A stretch of 41,617 nucleotides of DNA from Hominifimenecus microfluidus (GCA_020687485.1 JAJEQR010000034.1:1-41617); one strand, 5' to 3'; shown: positions 7,780 to 16,188, counted from the first letter of the stretch. Notes: generated by a model from the letters alone, not told the origin. Numbers and translations: made by a program.

Positions 7780-9915
7780 GTGGCAACGACATTATTTGAT
7801 AGAGTCTTCAAAGGCTCGGACGAAATGTATGATGTAGCGGTAAAGGCTCTGGAAGAAGCCAGCGCCAAGTATCCGGACAGCGAGCCGATCGCTTTCCCGG
7901 ACACCGCTTACTACCTGGCTTGCATTTATGCAATGACCGGTCAGAAGATCACCAACCTGGGCGAATTAAAGAGCATTATGAACTGGATCAAGGGTCAGAT
8001 GGGCCGTCGCAAGAAGACGCATGACATCTTCACTTCCGGTGTCGCTACTGCCTGTGCAGCAGAGGTAATCGAAGCATGTAAATATATTCAGAATAAAGAT
8101 CCCTATGGACATGATCCGCTGTGGGGTCACTGCACCGATGCAGAGGTTCGTGAACTGGGTCTGCCGCTGGTAACCGGCGATATCCCCGGATTCGCAGTTA
8201 TCATCGGACCGGCTCCCTCCAACGAGGAAGCGCTGTCTCTGGTTAAGAATTACCAGGGCAAGAGCATGTTTGTATTCATGGTTGGCGGAATCATCGACCA
8301 GGTAAAGGCTCTTGGAATGAACACCGGATTCAATGTACGCGTGGTTCCGCTGGGGTATGATCTGTGGAGTGTATCCCATGTCGTATCCGTTGCAATTCGT
8401 GCAGCGATGATCTTCGGTGCTGTACAGCCCGGCGATTATGACGGCATCCGCAAGTACACCTTCGAGCGTGTGAATGCAGTTATCAACGCTTTCGACCCGG
8501 TTGATGACATGACCGTAGCCTGCGGCGCAGGCGCAATCTCCCTGGGCTTCCCGGTTATTACCAACCATGTGGATGAGCTCTGGAAGGTTCCGAAGAGCTT
8601 GATCATCCAGGAGGATACCACCAAGTTCGTAGATACCTCCCTGGAAGCAAGAGGCATCAAGATCAAGGTTACCAACGTAGATATCCCGGTTGCATACTCC
8701 AACGCATTCGAGGGCGAGATCATCCGCCGCGGCGATATGCAGTTTGAGGCAGACGGTTCCCGTGTTGACTGTCTGGAGCTGGTTCGCACCAGAGAGGCAC
8801 ACGAAGTAGAAGATCACAAGATTGAAGTGATCGGTCCTGACTTCGACAGCTTCGAGGTGGGTAGCAAGGTTCAGCTCGCTATGATAGTCGATGTGGCAGG
8901 ACGTAAGATGAACTCCGACTTCGAGCCTGTATTCGAGCGTAAGTTCCATGCATATTTGAACTGTATCGAGGGTGTTATGCATACTGGTCAGCGTGATATG
9001 ATCCGTATCCGTGTAAGTAAGGACACATTTGCAGCCGGTTTCCGTGCAAAGCACTTCGGTGAAGTTCTTTACGCAAAGGTTAAGGGCGAGTTCGACACGG
9101 TTGTTGACAAGTGCCAGGTAACTATCATCACCGATCCTGCAGCTGCTACCGAGATGCGTAAGGTTGCGAACGAGATCTATGACAAGCGTGACGAGAGACT
9201 GCTGTCCCTGACCGATGAGAACGTTAAGGAATTCTACACCTGCATCATGTGTCAGTCCTTCTCTCCCTCTCATGTCTGCATCGTTACCCCCGAGCGTCTG
9301 GGTCTGTGTGGTGCTGTATCTTGGCTGGATGCAAAGGCTACGCACGAGCTGGATGAGACCGGCCCCTGCCAGATCGTACCGAAGACCGGTGTAATCGATG
9401 AGAACATCGGTAAGTGGGAATCTGTTAATGACGCGGTTCGCAAGTACTCCCAGGGTGCTCTGGAGATTGTATCTCTGTACTCCATCATGGAAGACCCGAT
9501 GACTAGCTGCGGATGCTTCGAGTGTATCTGCGGTATCGAGCCTTTCTCCAACGGCGTAGTTATCGTTAACCGTGAGCATCCCGGCATGACTCCTCTGGGC
9601 ATGAGCTTCTCCGAGATGGCATCTATGACCGGCGGCGGTGTTCAGACTCCCGGTTTCATGGGCCATGGCAAGCACTTTATCGCTTCCAAGAAGTTTATGA
9701 AGGCAGAAGGCGGCGTAGCACGTATCGTATGGATGCCGAAGGCACTGAAAGAGCAGGTAGCGGAGAAGTTGAACGCTACCGCACAGGAGCTGTACGGAAT
9801 TGAGAACTTCACCGATATGATCGCAGACGAGACCGTTACCGACGATCCCGAGAAGCTGCTGGAGTTCCTCGGCGAGAAGGGACATCCTGTACTTGGTTTA
9901 GATCCTCTTATGTAA
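7780..9915 (+). CDS. acsB: Acetyl-CoA synthase, CODH/ACS complex (copy 1)
   Basis: Encodes 711 aa from a GTG start preceded by TTGGAGGA. The three-domain ACS joins CO, the corrinoid-bound methyl group and CoA into acetyl-CoA. A-cluster ligands C488, C491, C500 and C510 have the exact spacing of the M. thermoacetica enzyme, and the CGC pair is C577/C579. The gating phenylalanine is present in CQSF, and HTGQR and MPKALK motifs also fit. The N-terminal CODH-binding domain is complete. It follows cooC copy 2 by 18 bp. It is about 70% identical by eye to the second acsB over the last third, but nearer half over the first third. Confidence 0.96.
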   Translation: MATTLFDRVFKGSDEMYDVAVKALEEASAKYPDSEPIAFPDTAYYLACIYAMTGQKITNLGELKSIMNWIKGQMGRRKKTHDIFTSGVATACAAEVIEACKYIQNKDPYGHDPLWGHCTDAEVRELGLPLVTGDIPGFAVIIGPAPSNEEALSLVKNYQGKSMFVFMVGGIIDQVKALGMNTGFNVRVVPLGYDLWSVSHVVSVAIRAAMIFGAVQPGDYDGIRKYTFERVNAVINAFDPVDDMTVACGAGAISLGFPVITNHVDELWKVPKSLIIQEDTTKFVDTSLEARGIKIKVTNVDIPVAYSNAFEGEIIRRGDMQFEADGSRVDCLELVRTREAHEVEDHKIEVIGPDFDSFEVGSKVQLAMIVDVAGRKMNSDFEPVFERKFHAYLNCIEGVMHTGQRDMIRIRVSKDTFAAGFRAKHFGEVLYAKVKGEFDTVVDKCQVTIITDPAAATEMRKVANEIYDKRDERLLSLTDENVKEFYTCIMCQSFSPSHVCIVTPERLGLCGAVSWLDAKATHELDETGPCQIVPKTGVIDENIGKWESVNDAVRKYSQGALEIVSLYSIMEDPMTSCGCFECICGIEPFSNGVVIVNREHPGMTPLGMSFSEMASMTGGGVQTPGFMGHGKHFIASKKFMKAEGGVARIVWMPKALKEQVAEKLNATAQELYGIENFTDMIADETVTDDPEKLLEFLGEKGHPVLGLDPLM

Positions 9916-9922
9916 TGATGTT

Positions 9923-9949
9923 GGGGTCAAAAGGTTTTTTGACCCCTTT
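9923..9949 (+). terminator. Hairpin just after acsB copy 1
   Basis: A perfect 10-bp stem GGGGTCAAAA (9923-9932)/TTTTGACCCC (9937-9946) is followed by TTT. It could end or attenuate the cooC-cooS-cooC-acsB transcript before acsD, or be stem 1 of a further truncated copy of the structured element. Confidence 0.55.
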
Positions 9950-9956
9950 GATACCA

Positions 9957-10120
9957 GATTGCTACGTGCTTTGCACTCCCGCAATCTTCAAAAACATTCG
10001 TAATCCGCTCATTTTTCTTCGAAAAATGGCTACTTACTCATGTTTTTGGCGGGTCAAGAGGTCAAAAATCCTCTTGCAAGCGAGCTTGCATCGGCTTTTT
10101 GACCTCTTGACCCTGGTATC
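9957..10120 (-). repeat. Structured intergenic element, copy D (inverted)
   Basis: On the minus strand this repeats the layout of copies A and B. It starts GATACCAG. Stem 1 is 18 perfect bp (10051-10068 with 10096-10113) with tip TGCAAGC/GCTTGCA. The linker is ATGAGTAAGTAGC. Stem 2 is CATTTTTC-GAA-GAAAAATG (10010-10028). GGATTACGAAT follows. Stem 3 has outer GATTGC/GCAATC (9957-9962/9981-9986) and inner GTGC-AAA-GCAC. It lies head to head with copy C, and their starts form a palindrome at 10114-10134. Confidence 0.72.
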
Positions 10121-10123
10121 ATG

Positions 10124-10237
10124 TAATGATACCAGTGTGAAAAGTGGTGAGAACCGACCGTGCAAGCACGGGTCGGTTCTCACACCTGGTACCCGCTGAC
10201 TTATGAGGAAGAAGGCCGGGAGGTCGGATTCAGAATT
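10124..10237 (+). repeat. Structured intergenic element, copy C (3'-truncated)
   Basis: It starts TAATGATACCAG. Stem 1 is GTGAGAACCGAC (10148-10159)/GTCGGTTCTCAC (10173-10184), capped by a CGTGC-AA-GCACG tip much like copy A. CTTATGAGGAAGAAG follows at 10201, then a short stem GGCC/GGTC and GGATTCAGAAT. Stem 3 is missing. From here to 10378 is the acsD leader, with a hairpin at about 10300-10331 (GCAGAGA...TCTCTGC) and no clear promoter. Confidence 0.7.
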
Positions 10238-10378
10238 TTGTAACAATATTATAATTACATCTGGATTTTTGGACTGAACTGTAGTACACTAGAGCGTGGC
10301 AGAGTGCAGAGATTGATCCTCTCTGCTCTGATATATATGTAAAAGGTATAGAATAATATTAAAAGGAGAGTAAAGAAA

Positions 10379-11320
10379 ATGCCGTTTAAGAAAACACCTC
10401 AAACATTTTCCGCTGCAATCAAAGCAGTAGAAATCGGCACCGGTGATAAGGCAATTACCATCGGTGGTGAGAATGTACTTCCTCTGTATTCTTTTGATGC
10501 AGAAATCGCAAATGCACCCAAGATCGGTGTAGAGATCCTCGACACCGGTTTTGAGAATGCCCCCGCAGGTCTGAAAGCTTTCTATGAAGGATGTACCTCT
10601 ATGGCAGATATGGCCAAGAAGGCTGCTACGATCGAAGGAGCATCCTTCATCTGCCTGCACTTCGAGGGCGCAGATCCCAATGGTGCAGATCGTTCCGTTG
10701 ATGAATGTGTTGCTGACGCAAAGGCTGTTGCCGAAGCTGTTGATCTGCCCATCGTTATCATGGGATGCAAGAATAACGAGAAGGATTCCGACCTGTTCAA
10801 CAAGTGCTCCGAAGCACTGCAGGGCAAGAACATCCTGGTTCTGGCAGCAAAGGAAGAGACCTACAAGGCCGTAGGCGCATCCGCTGGTCTGGCTTATGGT
10901 CAGAAGGTTGGCGCTGAGTCTTCCGTAGATATCAACCTGGCAAAGCAGCTGAACGTACTGCTGACCCAGCTGGGCGTTAAGCAGGACAGCATCGTTATGC
11001 ACGTAGGTACTGCAGCAGCTGGTTACGGCTTCGAGTATGTAGTATCCACGATGGAGCGTATCCGTCTGGCTGCTCTTGGCCAGAATGATAACACCCTTCA
11101 GATGCCGGTTATGACTCCGGTTGCTTCTGAAGCATGGAATGTAAAGGAAGCAATTGCTTCCGAAGCTGACATGCCGGAATGGGGCGACGTAGAGACCCGT
11201 GGTATTGACATGGAAGTAGTTACCGCATCTGCTGTACTGGCAGCAGGTACGAACGCTGTTATTCTGAGACATCCTCAGTCTATCGCAACTGTTTCCAAGC
11301 TCATTAACGCGCTGATGTAA
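10379..11320 (+). CDS. acsD: Corrinoid/iron-sulfur protein small subunit
   Basis: Encodes 313 aa, the usual length of the CFeSP beta subunit, a TIM barrel that with AcsC carries the cobalamin methyl group between the methyltransferase and ACS. Typical stretches include the N-terminal MPFKKTPQTFSAAI, the central FEGADPNG region and the C-terminal SEAWNVKEA. AAAGGAGAG precedes the ATG. It is followed 25 bp later by acsC, its heterodimer partner. The 463-bp structured gap upstream may allow expression levels different from cooS/acsB. Confidence 0.95.
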   Translation: MPFKKTPQTFSAAIKAVEIGTGDKAITIGGENVLPLYSFDAEIANAPKIGVEILDTGFENAPAGLKAFYEGCTSMADMAKKAATIEGASFICLHFEGADPNGADRSVDECVADAKAVAEAVDLPIVIMGCKNNEKDSDLFNKCSEALQGKNILVLAAKEETYKAVGASAGLAYGQKVGAESSVDINLAKQLNVLLTQLGVKQDSIVMHVGTAAAGYGFEYVVSTMERIRLAALGQNDNTLQMPVMTPVASEAWNVKEAIASEADMPEWGDVETRGIDMEVVTASAVLAAGTNAVILRHPQSIATVSKLINALM

Positions 11321-11345
11321 TCGACAGGGAAGGAGGAAGAGAACA

Positions 11346-12668
11346 ATGGCATTAAAAGGCTTAGATATTTTTAAAATGTCCCCGAAGACCAACTGTAAGG
11401 AATGTGGCGTTCCCACCTGTATGGCATTCTGCATGAAGGTGGCTCAGGGTGCGCTTCCGATCGAAAAGTGCCCTCACATGGGAGCTGACGTTATCGCGAA
11501 GCTCTCAGAGGCAACTGCACCGCCTATGAAGACCATTCAGGTTGGCGATTTCAAGATGGGCGGCGAGACTGTTCTTGCCCGTCATGAGAAGACCTTCGTA
11601 AGCAAGAACCTGTACGCAGTATCTGTATCCGATTCCATGGAGAATGCAGATCAGGTACTGGCTGACCTGCAGAAGGTTGACTACGAGCGTATCGGCGAGC
11701 GCATGTTTGTTGAGATGGTATTCGTTACCTACGCAGGCAACAAGGACGCATACATAGAGCTGGCGAAGAAGGCTGCTGCCGTTCCCGGCCGCGCAATCAT
11801 TCTGGATGTAAACTGCCCGACCTGCGCGAAGGAAGCTCTGGAAGCTACCAAGGGCGCAGCTGTTATCCTGAACGGCGCTACTGCTGAGAACGTAGAGGAG
11901 ATGAACGCTCTGGCTACTGAGTACAAGGCTGTTCTTGGTGTGAAGGCTGAGAACCTGGATGCTCTGTACGATCTGACTGCCAAGATCGAAGGCATGGGCA
12001 ACAAGAACCTGGTTCTGAATGCGAGCACCGAGTCCATCAAGGCTGCATTCGCAGATGCTGTACAGATTCGCCGCGCAGCAATCAAGAACACTGACCGTAC
12101 CTTCGGCTACCCTGTAATCGTTAATGCTGCTGCACTGGCAGCTGGCGATCAGGCTCTGCAGGCTGCTCTGGCTTCCATCTTCACTCTGAAGTACGGCAGC
12201 ATCATCGTTATGGAAGGCATGAGCTATGCTCAGGCACTGCCTCTGTATGGCCTGCGTCAGAACGTATTTACCGATCCTCAGAAGCCCATGAAGGTTGAGC
12301 CCGGTATCTACCCTCTGAACGGCGCGGATGAAAACGCAGTATGTGCAATCACCGTTGACTTCGCTCTGACCTACTTCGTAGTATCTGGTGAAATGGAGCG
12401 TTCTGGTGTCCCGGTTAACCTGCTGATCAGCGATGCAGGCGGATATTCCGTACTGACTGCCTGGGCTGCTGGCAAGCTGTCTGCAACTTCCATCGCGAAG
12501 TTTGTTACGGAGAATGTTGCTGATAAGGTAAAGAGCCGTACCCTGATCCTGCCCGGTAAAGTAGCTGTACTGAAGGGCGAAGTTCAGGATAAGCTTCCGG
12601 ACTGGAACGTAGTTGTTGGCCCGAACGAAGCTGTACAGCTGGTTCAGTTCCTGAAGGACTACAAATAA
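11346..12668 (+). CDS. acsC: Corrinoid/iron-sulfur protein large subunit
   Basis: Encodes 440 aa. The N-terminal [4Fe-4S] motif has cysteines spaced C-x2-C-x4-C-x16-C (C18, C21, C26 and C43 region) and serves low-potential reduction of Co(II). A TIM barrel and a C-terminal cobamide-binding domain follow. The size and ends (NCKECGVPTCMAF; LPDWNVVVGP) match acetogen AcsC. GGAGGAAGAG precedes the ATG. It forms one unit with acsD before and acsE after. Confidence 0.96.
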   Translation: MALKGLDIFKMSPKTNCKECGVPTCMAFCMKVAQGALPIEKCPHMGADVIAKLSEATAPPMKTIQVGDFKMGGETVLARHEKTFVSKNLYAVSVSDSMENADQVLADLQKVDYERIGERMFVEMVFVTYAGNKDAYIELAKKAAAVPGRAIILDVNCPTCAKEALEATKGAAVILNGATAENVEEMNALATEYKAVLGVKAENLDALYDLTAKIEGMGNKNLVLNASTESIKAAFADAVQIRRAAIKNTDRTFGYPVIVNAAALAAGDQALQAALASIFTLKYGSIIVMEGMSYAQALPLYGLRQNVFTDPQKPMKVEPGIYPLNGADENAVCAITVDFALTYFVVSGEMERSGVPVNLLISDAGGYSVLTAWAAGKLSATSIAKFVTENVADKVKSRTLILPGKVAVLKGEVQDKLPDWNVVVGPNEAVQLVQFLKDYK

Positions 12669-12734
12669 GATGTATAAGCTGTAACCTTTGAGCCTGCATT
12701 TCAGGCATCATAACATTATAAAGGAGACACAACT

Positions 12735-13520
12735 ATGGGAAAATTTATTACGATCGGTGAGAGACTTTCCACCACCGCACCTGCAGTAAACAAGGCATTT
12801 CTGGAGAGAGATCCCGAGCCGATCCTCGCAAGAGCAAAGCAGCAGCTGGATGCCGGCGCTACCTATCTGGATGTTAACATCGGACCGGCAGAAGGCTATG
12901 GCCCTGAATTGATGAAGTGGGCAGTACAGCTGCTTCAGAGCAACTTTGACAATGTACCGCTGGCACTGGATACTTCCAATAAGGATGCGATTGAGGCTGG
13001 TATCTCCGTATACAACCGTGCAAAGGGCAAGCCCATTGTAAACTCCGCAGATGCTGCAGGCAGAATCGAATACGTTGACCTTGCTGCTGCCAACGATGCA
13101 ATCGTTATCGCACTTTGCAACGGCGAAGGTATCGCTGCTGACAACGACGAGCGTATGGGCTATCTGCAGACCCTCCTGGAGAGAGGTATGGAGCACGGCA
13201 TGAGCGAGGAAGATCTGTGGTTCGATCCGCTGTTCCTGGTTGTAAAGGGTATGCAGGACAAGCAGATGGAAGTTCTTGAGTTCATCAAGATGATCTCCGA
13301 CATGGGTCTGAACTCCACCGGCGGTCTGTCCAATAACTCCAACGGTATGCCGAAGAACATCCGCCCGATCATGGATTCTGCTCTGGTTGCTATGTGCATG
13401 ATGCAGGGCCTTACCTCCGCAATCGTTAACCCTAACGATCTGCGCCTGATGGAGACCATCAAGTCCTGCGACGTATTCAAGAACAACACTCTGTACGCAG
13501 ATTCCTATCTGGAGCTGTAA
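12735..13520 (+). CDS. acsE: 5-methyltetrahydrofolate:corrinoid/iron-sulfur protein methyltransferase
   Basis: Encodes 261 aa, a pterin-binding TIM barrel that moves the methyl group of methyl-THF to the CFeSP. Family signatures include ITIGERL at the start, GATYLDVNIGPAEG, LDTSN, KPIVNSADA and the SNNSNGMP stretch near residues 200-207, where the catalytic asparagine region lies. AAAGGAGA precedes the ATG. It ends the acsD-acsC-acsE unit, which is closed by a strong terminator. Confidence 0.95.
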   Translation: MGKFITIGERLSTTAPAVNKAFLERDPEPILARAKQQLDAGATYLDVNIGPAEGYGPELMKWAVQLLQSNFDNVPLALDTSNKDAIEAGISVYNRAKGKPIVNSADAAGRIEYVDLAAANDAIVIALCNGEGIAADNDERMGYLQTLLERGMEHGMSEEDLWFDPLFLVVKGMQDKQMEVLEFIKMISDMGLNSTGGLSNNSNGMPKNIRPIMDSALVAMCMMQGLTSAIVNPNDLRLMETIKSCDVFKNNTLYADSYLEL

Positions 13521-13560
13521 TAACGGCAGATATGCAGGAAGCTGATTCCTGAGATCAGGT

Positions 13561-13596
13561 GCCGGGTGGATCCTGGGTCCACCCGGCATTTTCTAA
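13561..13596 (+). terminator. Strong terminator after acsE
   Basis: TGCCGGGTGGA pairs perfectly with TCCACCCGGCA across a short loop, followed by TTTTCT. It separates acsDCE from the second acsB. Confidence 0.88.
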
Positions 13597-13631
13597 AAAA
13601 GAGTAAGGCCGACCATACAAGGGGCCAGGAA

Positions 13632-13687
13632 GCTCTGTGTCGGTGACGGCATTTTTTGAGATGCCTTCATAGCGCAGAGCCTTTTTT
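13632..13687 (+). terminator. Second tandem terminator-like hairpin
   Basis: GCTCTGTG (13632-13639) pairs with CGCAGAGC (13673-13680) around an inner GGCAT/ATGCC stem, followed by TTTTTT. It lies upstream of the acsB copy 2 promoter, so it is a back-up terminator or the remnant of a leader from another promoter. I could not match it to a known riboswitch. Confidence 0.6.
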
Positions 13688-13759
13688 CCTTCTGAGACGA
13701 ATACAGAGCAGTGAATAAATAACTGCAATGTAGTTTGAAACTTCGTTTCAGAGGAAATC

Positions 13760-13788
13760 TTGACATCTTATACTGCCGGTGATAAGAT
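13760..13788 (+). promoter_or_regulatory. Promoter of the second acsB unit
   Basis: TTGACA at 13760-13765, exactly 17 nt, then TAAGAT at 13783-13788. This gives acsB copy 2 and the downstream genes a start independent of the first acs unit. Confidence 0.78.
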
Positions 13789-13846
13789 AAATTATCAAAA
13801 AATGTCGATCATAATTATGAATTGACAAAAAACAGGAGGAGATAAG

Positions 13847-15973
13847 ATGAGCGTTTTAACAGATTTAATCTATGGCGGATCGAATGCAGTTGCTGGTCTG
13901 ACGGAAGGCGCTGTCAATGACGCGATTGCGAAGCATGGCGCGGATACGAAGGTTGCATTTCCGGATACGGCGTATTTCCTGCCGACCATCTATGCAGCTA
14001 CCGGTGTGAAGGTAAAGACTCTCGGTGATCTGCCCGCGTGCGTAGGAGTTTTAAAGAGCCTGATCTCGAATAAGGAAGATCTGGGAGAAGCTCTGAACGC
14101 AGGTCTTGCTACCGCTGTTGGAGCTGAGATCCTGGAAGCGCTGAAGTATGTGGAGAGCGAGAATCCCTACGAGAATGAAGCCGGTATCGGTTTTGTTCCC
14201 GATCCCATCATCCGTTCGCTCGGCGTACCGCTGGTAACGGGCGATATCCCTGGCGTAGCTGTCGTACTCGGCAAGGCGGATCAGACAGAGGATGTTGTAA
14301 AGGTTGTTAAGGATTACCAGAGCAAGGGTATCATGACTTTCTTGGTAGGCGGCGTTATCGATCAGTGTATTGAGGGCGGCGTAAAGATGGGGCTGGAACT
14401 GCGTGTCATCCCTCTGGGGCATGAGGTAACGGCTGTTACCCACGTTGTTACCGTTGCTATTCGTGCGGCACTGATCTTCGGCGCGTTGGAGCCCGGTAAT
14501 CTTCCGGCGCTGTTAGCCTACACAAAGGATCGTGTTCCGGCATTCGTGAATACTTTCGGCGAGATCGACTCGGTTGTAGTATCCGCAGGCGCAGGCGCAA
14601 TTGCGCTGGGCTTCCCGGTTGTTGTGGATGTGGATCTGGGCGAGAATCAAGTTCCCGGAGCGCTGGAGAGCGTAACAGATCATACGATGACTGTAAAGAA
14701 ATCCCTGGAGCTGCGCAACATCAAGATCAAAGTTACCGAGCTTCCGATTCCGGTTGCCTTTGCTGCTGCATTCGAGGGCGAGATTATTCGAAGAAGCGAT
14801 ATGCATACCGAGTTCAGTTCCCATGCAAATCCGACCTGCGAGCTGGTATGTACTACTCCGGCAGATGAAGTCGAGGATCATAAGATCACGGTTGTTGGCC
14901 AGGATATCGATGCGGGTGGCGAGCTGGCTCTGGCCACGATCGTCAAGGTTGCCGGTGAGAAGATGCAGGCCGACTTTGAATCCGTTATCGAGAGAAAGAT
15001 CCATGCATGGTTCAACTATATGGAAGGTGTTATGCACACCGGTCAGAGAAACCTGATCCGTATTCGTGTCAGCAATGCCGCTTATGAGGCAGGTCTCCGC
15101 CTAAACCATTTCGGCGAAGTGCTTTACAACATGATCATGGACGAGTTCGACAGCGTAGTAGATAAGTGCGAAGTTACGTTCTACACGGAAGCGGACAAGG
15201 TTCAGGAGATCCTGGACACGAAGGCAATGCCAACGTACAATGCGCGTGACGATCGTCTGGCATCCCTGACGGATGAGAGTGTTGACGAGTTCTACACCTG
15301 CATCCTCTGCCAGTCCTTCGCTCCGAGTCACTGCTGCGTCGTAACTCCAGAACGTCTGGGTCTGTGCGGCGCCGTATCGTGGCTGGACGCAAAGGCTACG
15401 AAGGAGCTGACTCCCACTGGCCCCTGCCAGCCGATCAAGAAGATCGGATGCACGGATGAGCGCACCGGCGCTTATACGGAAGTCAACAAGGTCGTTGAGC
15501 AGGCAACACAGGGCGCTGTAAATCAAGTAACTTTGTATTCCCTGATCGAAGATCCGATGACCAGCTGCGGTTGCTTCGAGTGTATCTGCGGCGTAGAGCC
15601 CGCTTCCAACGGTGTCGTTGTCGTAAACCGTGAGTACAAGGGCATGACTCCTACCGGTATGACTTTCGGTGAGCTGGCCTCCATGACCGGCGGCGGTGTA
15701 CAGACCCCCGGCTTCATGGGACATGGCCGTCACTTTATCGCATCGAAGAAGTTCATCAGCGCAGAAGGCGGTATCCAGCGTATCGTATGGATGCCGAAAG
15801 AGCTGAAGGATGACGTTGCCGATCGCCTGAACAAGACGGCAAAGGAACTGTATGGTATCGACAACTTCACGGATATGATCTGTGACGAGACCATCGCCTG
15901 TGATACCGAGGAAGTACTGAACTTTTTGACCGAGAAGGGCCATCCGGCACTCACCATGGATCCAATCATGTAA
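13847..15973 (+). CDS. acsB: Acetyl-CoA synthase, CODH/ACS complex (copy 2)
   Basis: Encodes 708 aa, full length, with AGGAGGAG before the ATG. All A-cluster ligands are intact: C485, C488, C497, C507 and the CGC pair C574/C576. There is an extra cysteine at C496. The end, GHPALTMDPIM, matches the M. thermoacetica enzyme, while copy 1 ends GHPVLGLDPLM. The N-terminal third, which docks to CODH, is the most diverged part between the copies. It has its own promoter and is cut off from acsDCE by two terminators. There is no sign of decay, so I take it as functional. Confidence 0.96.
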   Translation: MSVLTDLIYGGSNAVAGLTEGAVNDAIAKHGADTKVAFPDTAYFLPTIYAATGVKVKTLGDLPACVGVLKSLISNKEDLGEALNAGLATAVGAEILEALKYVESENPYENEAGIGFVPDPIIRSLGVPLVTGDIPGVAVVLGKADQTEDVVKVVKDYQSKGIMTFLVGGVIDQCIEGGVKMGLELRVIPLGHEVTAVTHVVTVAIRAALIFGALEPGNLPALLAYTKDRVPAFVNTFGEIDSVVVSAGAGAIALGFPVVVDVDLGENQVPGALESVTDHTMTVKKSLELRNIKIKVTELPIPVAFAAAFEGEIIRRSDMHTEFSSHANPTCELVCTTPADEVEDHKITVVGQDIDAGGELALATIVKVAGEKMQADFESVIERKIHAWFNYMEGVMHTGQRNLIRIRVSNAAYEAGLRLNHFGEVLYNMIMDEFDSVVDKCEVTFYTEADKVQEILDTKAMPTYNARDDRLASLTDESVDEFYTCILCQSFAPSHCCVVTPERLGLCGAVSWLDAKATKELTPTGPCQPIKKIGCTDERTGAYTEVNKVVEQATQGAVNQVTLYSLIEDPMTSCGCFECICGVEPASNGVVVVNREYKGMTPTGMTFGELASMTGGGVQTPGFMGHGRHFIASKKFISAEGGIQRIVWMPKELKDDVADRLNKTAKELYGIDNFTDMICDETIACDTEEVLNFLTEKGHPALTMDPIM

Positions 15974-16135
15974 TGATGCCAAGGCCAAAGACTTCCGGCA
16001 GGTTTCGCGCTCGCACGAAAACCTGCCGGAGTCTGGGGCCTGCCCCCTTATGAGGAAGAAGCGATTTCCAGAGGAAATCTGCGGATTCCGAATAAGGGGA
16101 GAATTGCGGGAGCAGCGTTAGCTGCGGAGCAATTC
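15971..16135 (+). repeat. Structured intergenic element, copy B
   Basis: It begins with the acsB copy 2 stop (TAATGATGCCA). Stem 1 combines AGGCC/GGCCT, AGACT/AGTCT and an 11-bp CCGGCAGGTTT/AAACCTGCCGG (15995-16005/16019-16029). The linker is TTATGAGGAAGAAGC. Stem 2 is GATTTCC-AGA-GGAAATC (16063-16079). ATTCCGAATA is at 16085-16094. Stem 3 has outer GAATTGC/GCAATTC and inner GCAGC-GTTA-GCTGC. Compared with copy A, the paired stem bases change together. Confidence 0.8.
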
Positions 16136-16188
16136 GAAAGGCATCATTCCTTCTCAAAAGGCATCATTCCTTCCGGGAAGGAAAAAAA

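Noticed and set aside
7966-9885. A 639-codon open frame on the minus strand opposite acsB copy 1, and similar long antisense frames opposite cooS, acsD and acsB copy 2
   Set aside because: They mirror the codon pattern of well-recognised genes on the other strand, have no family features and no ribosome binding sites.
9910-10130. A transposon-like insertion flanked by 10-bp direct repeats ATGTAATGAT
   Set aside because: The repeat is explained by the shared start of the structured elements, and the enclosed segment contains an inverted copy of the same element rather than a new mobile element.
13600-13690. A riboswitch before acsB copy 2
   Set aside because: Structured and T-tract ended, but it lies upstream of the promoter and does not match the cobalamin, NiCo, THF, fluoride or Mn riboswitch cores I know.
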